64,000 bases of DNA, from NCBI GenBank assembly GCA_036015235.1, contig CP107926.1:6199501-6263500 (forward strand), given 5' to 3'. Position numbers and translations under genes: made by a program. Position 1 is the stretch's first letter; each line of letters starts with the position of its first letter. Positions 60,594 through 64,000 of the stretch are shown piece by piece. The notes beneath the pieces are model-generated. The model was given only the letters and a program-made list of their open reading frames with translations, ran no database searches and was not told where the DNA came from. Origin of the DNA: Streptomyces sp. NBC_00433 (lineage in GTDB: Bacteria > Actinomycetota > Actinomycetes > Streptomycetales > Streptomycetaceae).

Positions 60594-61727
60594 ATGACTG
60601 AGACCAAGGACGCCAGGGCAGCCAAGGACGCTTTCCCCGTCAAGGGCATGGACGCGGTGATCTTCGCGGTGGGCAACGCGAAGCAGGCCGCGCACTACTA
60701 CTCGACCGCGTTCGGGATGCGCCTGGTGGCGTACGCGGGCCCGGAGAACGGCAGCCGCGAGACCGCCTCCTACGTCCTGGAGTCGGGCGGCGCGCGCTTC
60801 GTCCTCACCTCCGTCGTCAAACCCGCCACCGAGCGCGGCCGCTTCCTCGCCGAGCACGTCGCCGTCCACGGCGACGGCGTCATCGACCTGGCCATCGAGG
60901 TCCCCGACGCCCGCGCCGCCTACGCCTACGCCGTCGCCCACGGCGCGCACGGCCTCGCCGAGCCGTACGAGCTGAAGGACGACAACGGCACGGTCGTGCT
61001 CGCCGAGATCGCCACCTACGGCCAGACCCGGCACACCCTGGTCGACCGCACCGGCTACGACGGCCCCTACCTGCCCGGCTACGAGGCGGCCCGGCCGGTC
61101 GTCGAACCGCCTGCCCACCGCTACTTCCAGGCCGTCGACCACTGCGTCGGCAATGTCGAACTCGGCCGCATGAACGAGTGGGTGGCCTTCTACAACCAGG
61201 TCATGGGCTTCACCAACATGAAGGAGTTCGTCGGCGACGACATCGCCACCGAATACTCCGCCCTCATGTCGAAGGTCGTCGCCGACGGCACCCTCAAGGT
61301 CAAATTCCCGCTCAACGAGCCCGCGGTGGGCAAGAAGAAGTCCCAGATCGACGAGTACCTGGAATTCTACGGAGGGCCCGGGGTCCAGCACATCGCGCTG
61401 GCCACGAACGACATCGTCGCCTCGGTCCGCGCCATGCGGGCCGCGGGCGTCGAATTCCTCGACACCCCCGACTCGTACTACGACACCCTCGGCGAGTGGG
61501 TCGGCGACACCAGGGTGCCGCTGGACGAGCTGCGCGACCTGAAGATCCTCGCCGACCGGGACGAGGACGGCTACCTGCTGCAGATCTTCACCAAGCCGGT
61601 GCAGGACCGGCCCACGGTCTTCTTCGAGATGATCGAGCGCCACGGCTCCATGGGCTTCGGCAAGGGCAACTTCAAGGCCCTCTTCGAGGCCATCGAGCGG
61701 GAGCAGGCCCTGCGCGGCAACCTCTGA
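60594..61727 (+). CDS. hpd: 4-hydroxyphenylpyruvate dioxygenase
   Basis: The 377-aa enzyme starts at ATG 60594 behind GCGAGGGG and converts 4-hydroxyphenylpyruvate to homogentisate in tyrosine breakdown. Two VOC-type halves are visible. The Fe(II) ligands appear as His in FQAVDHCVGNV, His in GPGVQHIALATND and Glu in VFFEMIERHG. Length matches Streptomyces HPD. It stands opposite the AsnC/Lrp gene and ends in a hairpin. Homogentisate can give the brown pigment pyomelanin. Confidence 0.97.
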   Translation: MTETKDARAAKDAFPVKGMDAVIFAVGNAKQAAHYYSTAFGMRLVAYAGPENGSRETASYVLESGGARFVLTSVVKPATERGRFLAEHVAVHGDGVIDLAIEVPDARAAYAYAVAHGAHGLAEPYELKDDNGTVVLAEIATYGQTRHTLVDRTGYDGPYLPGYEAARPVVEPPAHRYFQAVDHCVGNVELGRMNEWVAFYNQVMGFTNMKEFVGDDIATEYSALMSKVVADGTLKVKFPLNEPAVGKKKSQIDEYLEFYGGPGVQHIALATNDIVASVRAMRAAGVEFLDTPDSYYDTLGEWVGDTRVPLDELRDLKILADRDEDGYLLQIFTKPVQDRPTVFFEMIERHGSMGFGKGNFKALFEAIEREQALRGNL

Positions 61728-61734
61728 ACCCACC

Positions 61735-61761
61735 AGGGGGTGCCTCCGGCGGGCACCCCCT
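61735..61761 (+). terminator. hpd terminator hairpin
   Basis: A 10-bp stem (61735-61744 with 61752-61761) eight bases after the hpd stop, followed by the start of the oxidase gene 35 bp later. It probably ends hpd transcription or sets the level for the next gene. Confidence 0.7.
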
Positions 61762-61796
61762 TACGGGCAGGAGGCACCTGGTGCCATGGTGGGGGC

Positions 61797-63164
61797 ATGG
61801 GTGACGTGATCGACACGCTCGAAGCCGGACTGCCCGCGGGGGCCGTGGTGACCGACCCGGAGGTCATGGCGTCCTACGCGCATGACATGGCCGGCTTCTC
61901 GGAAGCGGGCGTGCCGCTCGCCGTCGTGATGCCGCGGACCGTCGCGGACGTGCAGCACGTCATGCGGACCGCGACCGCGCGGCGGGTGCCGGTCGTGCCG
62001 CAGGGGGCGCTCACGGGGCTGTCCGGCGCGGCCAACGCCGTGGACGGCTGCCTCGTGCTGTCGCTGCGGAAGATGGACCGGATCGTGGAGATCGACCCGG
62101 TGGACCGCGTCGCCGTCGTCGAACCCGGCGTCGTCAACGCGGTGCTGTCCCGCGCGGTCGCCGAGCAGGGGCTGTACTACCCGCCTGACCCGTCGAGTTG
62201 GGAGCAGTGCACCATCGGCGGCAACATCGGCACCGGCGCCGGCGGCCTGTGCTGCGTCAAATACGGCGTCACCGCCGAGTACGTCCTCGGCCTGGACGTC
62301 GTCCTCGCCGACGGGCGGCTGCTGACCACCGGCCGGCGTACGGCCAAGGGCGTCGCGGGCTACGACCTCACGCGGCTCTTCGTCGGCTCCGAGGGCACCC
62401 TCGGCGTCGTCGTCAAGGCGGTCGTCGCCCTCAAGCCGGCGCCGCCCCGACAGCTCGCGCTGGTCGCCGAGTTCCCCTCCACGGCGGCCGCCTGCGCGGC
62501 GGTCTGCGCGATCATGGAGGGCGGCCACGTGCCGTCGCTGCTGGAGCTGATGGACGCCACCACCATCCGCGCGGTCAACGCCATGGCGCAGATGGGGCTC
62601 CCGGAGTCCACCGAGGCACTGCTGCTCGCCGCGTTCGACACCCCCGACCCGGCGGCCGACCTCGCCGCGCTCGGCGCGCTGTGCACGGCGGCCGGGGCCA
62701 CCGAGGTCGTGCCCGCGCAGGACGCCGCGGAGTCCGAGATGCTGCTCCAGGCGCGCCGGCTGTCGCTCACCGCGCTGGAGAAGGTGTCCACGGCCACGAT
62801 GATCGACGACGTGTGCGTGCCGCGCGGGCGGCTCGGCGACATGCTGGACGGGGTCGCCGCGATCGCCGCCCGCCACGACCTGACGATCGGCGTGTGCGCG
62901 CACGCCGGCGACGGCAACACCCACCCCGTGGTCTGCTTCGACGCGCACGACCCCGACGAGACCCGGCGGGCCCGGGAGTCCTTCGACGAGATCATGGCGC
63001 TCGGCCTGGAGCTGGGCGGCACCATCACCGGCGAGCACGGGGTGGGACTGCTGAAGAAGGACTGGCTGGCGCGCGAACTCGGCCCCACCGGGGTGGAGCT
63101 GCAGCGCGGTATCAAGGCCGTCTTCGACCCGCTCGGGCTGCTCAACCCGGGCAAGGTCTTCTGA
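61797..63164 (+). CDS. FAD-linked oxidase (GlcD / D-lactate dehydrogenase type)
   Basis: The 455-aa protein starts at ATG 61797 after GTGGGGG; an upstream extension overlaps the hairpin. The PCMH FAD-binding domain has VPVVPQGALTGLSGAANAV, NIGTGAGGLCCVKYGVTAEY and FVGSEGTLGVV. The C-terminal domain has the HAGDGNTHPVVCFD metal/active-site motif, TGEHGVGLLKKDWL and NPGKVF. It oxidises a 2-hydroxy acid such as glycolate or D-lactate. Co-orientation with hpd may be incidental. Confidence 0.93.
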   Translation: MGDVIDTLEAGLPAGAVVTDPEVMASYAHDMAGFSEAGVPLAVVMPRTVADVQHVMRTATARRVPVVPQGALTGLSGAANAVDGCLVLSLRKMDRIVEIDPVDRVAVVEPGVVNAVLSRAVAEQGLYYPPDPSSWEQCTIGGNIGTGAGGLCCVKYGVTAEYVLGLDVVLADGRLLTTGRRTAKGVAGYDLTRLFVGSEGTLGVVVKAVVALKPAPPRQLALVAEFPSTAAACAAVCAIMEGGHVPSLLELMDATTIRAVNAMAQMGLPESTEALLLAAFDTPDPAADLAALGALCTAAGATEVVPAQDAAESEMLLQARRLSLTALEKVSTATMIDDVCVPRGRLGDMLDGVAAIAARHDLTIGVCAHAGDGNTHPVVCFDAHDPDETRRARESFDEIMALGLELGGTITGEHGVGLLKKDWLARELGPTGVELQRGIKAVFDPLGLLNPGKVF

Positions 63165-63176
63165 CCGCCGCCGGGG

Positions 63177-63680
63177 TCACGCACTCGCGTCAGGAGTGTC
63201 GTCCTTCCGTCCCTGTCTGGGGTCCCGGGGCCCGGGTGCGGGATTGCCCAGCCACAGCTCGTCGCCGGCCGCCGGGGCCAGCAGGCGGCTCAACCCGTCG
63301 TCCATGCCGAGCTGTTCGTGCTCGGTGCCCGGCGCGACCATCCGCAGGGTGCGCTCCAGCCAGGCCGCGACGGGCGAGGACGGCGCTTCGAGCAGCGCCT
63401 CGCCGTCCGGCGAGCTGAGCGCCATGCACAGCACACTGCGGCCGTTGACCTTCGTCGGCCAGATCCGCACATCGCCGTGCCCGCACGGTCTGAAAACCCC
63501 CTCCACGATCAGCTCGCGCGCGAACGTCCAGTTCACGGGCGCGTCGGAGCCCACGTGGAAGGTGACGTGCACGGCGAACGGGTCGTCCGTGCGGTAGGCC
63601 AGCTTGGCCGGCACGGGGATGCTGCGCTCGGGCGACAGCACCAGCTGCATTTCGAGTTCGCGTTCCACCACGGTCTGCAT
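63177..63680 (-). CDS. ssgG: SsgA-family sporulation/cell division regulator (SsgG-like)
   Basis: The 167-aa protein starts at ATG 63680 (MQTVVERELEMQLVL) with AAAGGA upstream. It is a full SALP: VPAKLAYRTDDPFAVHVTF, VNWTFARELIVEGVFRPCG, GDVRIWP, and SSPDGEALLEAP. A Pro/Arg/Asp-rich tail of ~30 residues is extra. SALPs steer septum placement and cell-wall remodelling in sporulating aerial hyphae. I recall ssgG close to hpd in S. coelicolor, which is why the symbol is given. Confidence 0.88.
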   Translation of the reverse strand: MQTVVERELEMQLVLSPERSIPVPAKLAYRTDDPFAVHVTFHVGSDAPVNWTFARELIVEGVFRPCGHGDVRIWPTKVNGRSVLCMALSSPDGEALLEAPSSPVAAWLERTLRMVAPGTEHEQLGMDDGLSRLLAPAAGDELWLGNPAPGPRDPRQGRKDDTPDASA

Positions 63681-63948
63681 CGAGTCGACGTCCTTTCCTT
63701 GGCGGCGGCCCCTCTTGGCGGGTATCGCGAACGGGGCCAGCACCTGGAGAGAGCGCGTGCCTCCTCCACCATTACGCGGCTTCGCGGGATTCGGTTCAAA
63801 TTTCACGAAGAGGGGGCGCGCGGCGCCGTGTGAGGGTAAGGACGGGTCAGGGAGGGTGGTGTGCGGCGGCGCGGTCCCGCCGGGTCCGCCGGTCTGGTAT
63901 TTCTGGACGCTGAAGACCCCGGCCGAGCAGATACGGAACCTGTGAACC

Positions 63949-64000
63949 ATGAGCGCACCTCCTTCTGGCTCCTCCGGTTCTTCGTCGTCCGCGTCCCCGG
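63949..64000 (+). CDS. Start of an unidentified gene cut by the window edge
   Basis: ATG 63949 opens MSAPPSGSSGSSSSASP and runs off the window. Ser/Gly-rich starts are common in actinomycete membrane proteins. No clear ribosome site was seen, so the start is uncertain. The 268 bp between ssgG and this ATG hold no gene. Confidence 0.4.
   Translation, partial: MSAPPSGSSGSSSSASP

Noticed and set aside
1..64000. CRISPR array, intact insertion sequence or prophage
   Set aside because: No regularly spaced repeats, transposase, integrase or phage structural gene was recognised.

Overview
The window is high-GC DNA from a Streptomyces-like actinomycete (Streptomycetaceae). This is supported by the strong G/C bias at third codon positions, GTG/TTG starts with GGAGG-type ribosome sites, an LAETG-sorted surface protein, an SsgA-family sporulation protein, NnaR next to NarK, and a tmRNA whose tag ends in ALAA. 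From memory, much of the core gene order (ftsE-ftsX-S41 peptidase-smpB-ssrA, narK-nnaR, helD-like, malic enzyme, hup, murA, yqgE, DUF3039, AsnC/hpd, ssgG) matches the S. coelicolor SCO2924-SCO2969 interval; this was not checked by search.

Layout. 1-558: end of a cell-wall-anchored repeat protein. 634-13341: a polymorphic-toxin locus. A secreted DNRLRE/SGNH-like protein is divergent from a 2350-aa RHS protein ending in a HINT domain and a Cys/His-rich toxin tip. A putative immunity gene and a scrap of a second HINT sequence follow. 13342-18304: VOC protein, small zinc-ribbon membrane protein, ftsEX, S41 peptidase, smpB and ssrA. 18490-30083: accessory region beside ssrA with a Nudix hydrolase, remnants (helicase-associated domain, frameshifted rtcB), a secreted small protein, and a seven-gene type VII secretion-like cluster on the minus strand. 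That cluster holds an FHA-FtsK/SpoIIIE ATPase of EssC architecture, WXG100 proteins, an EndoU nuclease effector, its probable immunity protein and a DUF4407 membrane protein. 30716-45366: core metabolism and housekeeping (narK-nnaR, CGNR protein, HelD-like ATPase, malic enzyme, HU, MurA, YqgE, DUF3039, TPR membrane protein, GH20), interrupted by three copies of a composite intergenic repeat. 45631-50163: a molybdenum hydroxylase-like operon with unusual features. 50288-53359: a three-gene operon whose first two products share a glycine-rich motif. 53373-64000: PEP mutase-like enzyme, tRNA-Cys, MFS exporter, DEAD/DEAH helicase, IclR regulator, Lon-like secreted protease, AsnC/Lrp regulator divergent from hpd, an FAD-linked oxidase and ssgG.

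The best candidates for something new are (i) the compact EssC-like type VII cluster with an EndoU effector in an actinomycete, (ii) the 50288-53359 operon with a shared, possibly amyloid-type, GxMxGGAxAxG motif, and (iii) the molybdenum hydroxylase operon, whose large subunit lacks the catalytic glutamate, whose 2Fe-2S subunit has a long acidic N-terminal extension, and which has a 38-codon ORF overlapping both neighbours. All functional statements are from reading the sequence; no database search was possible.
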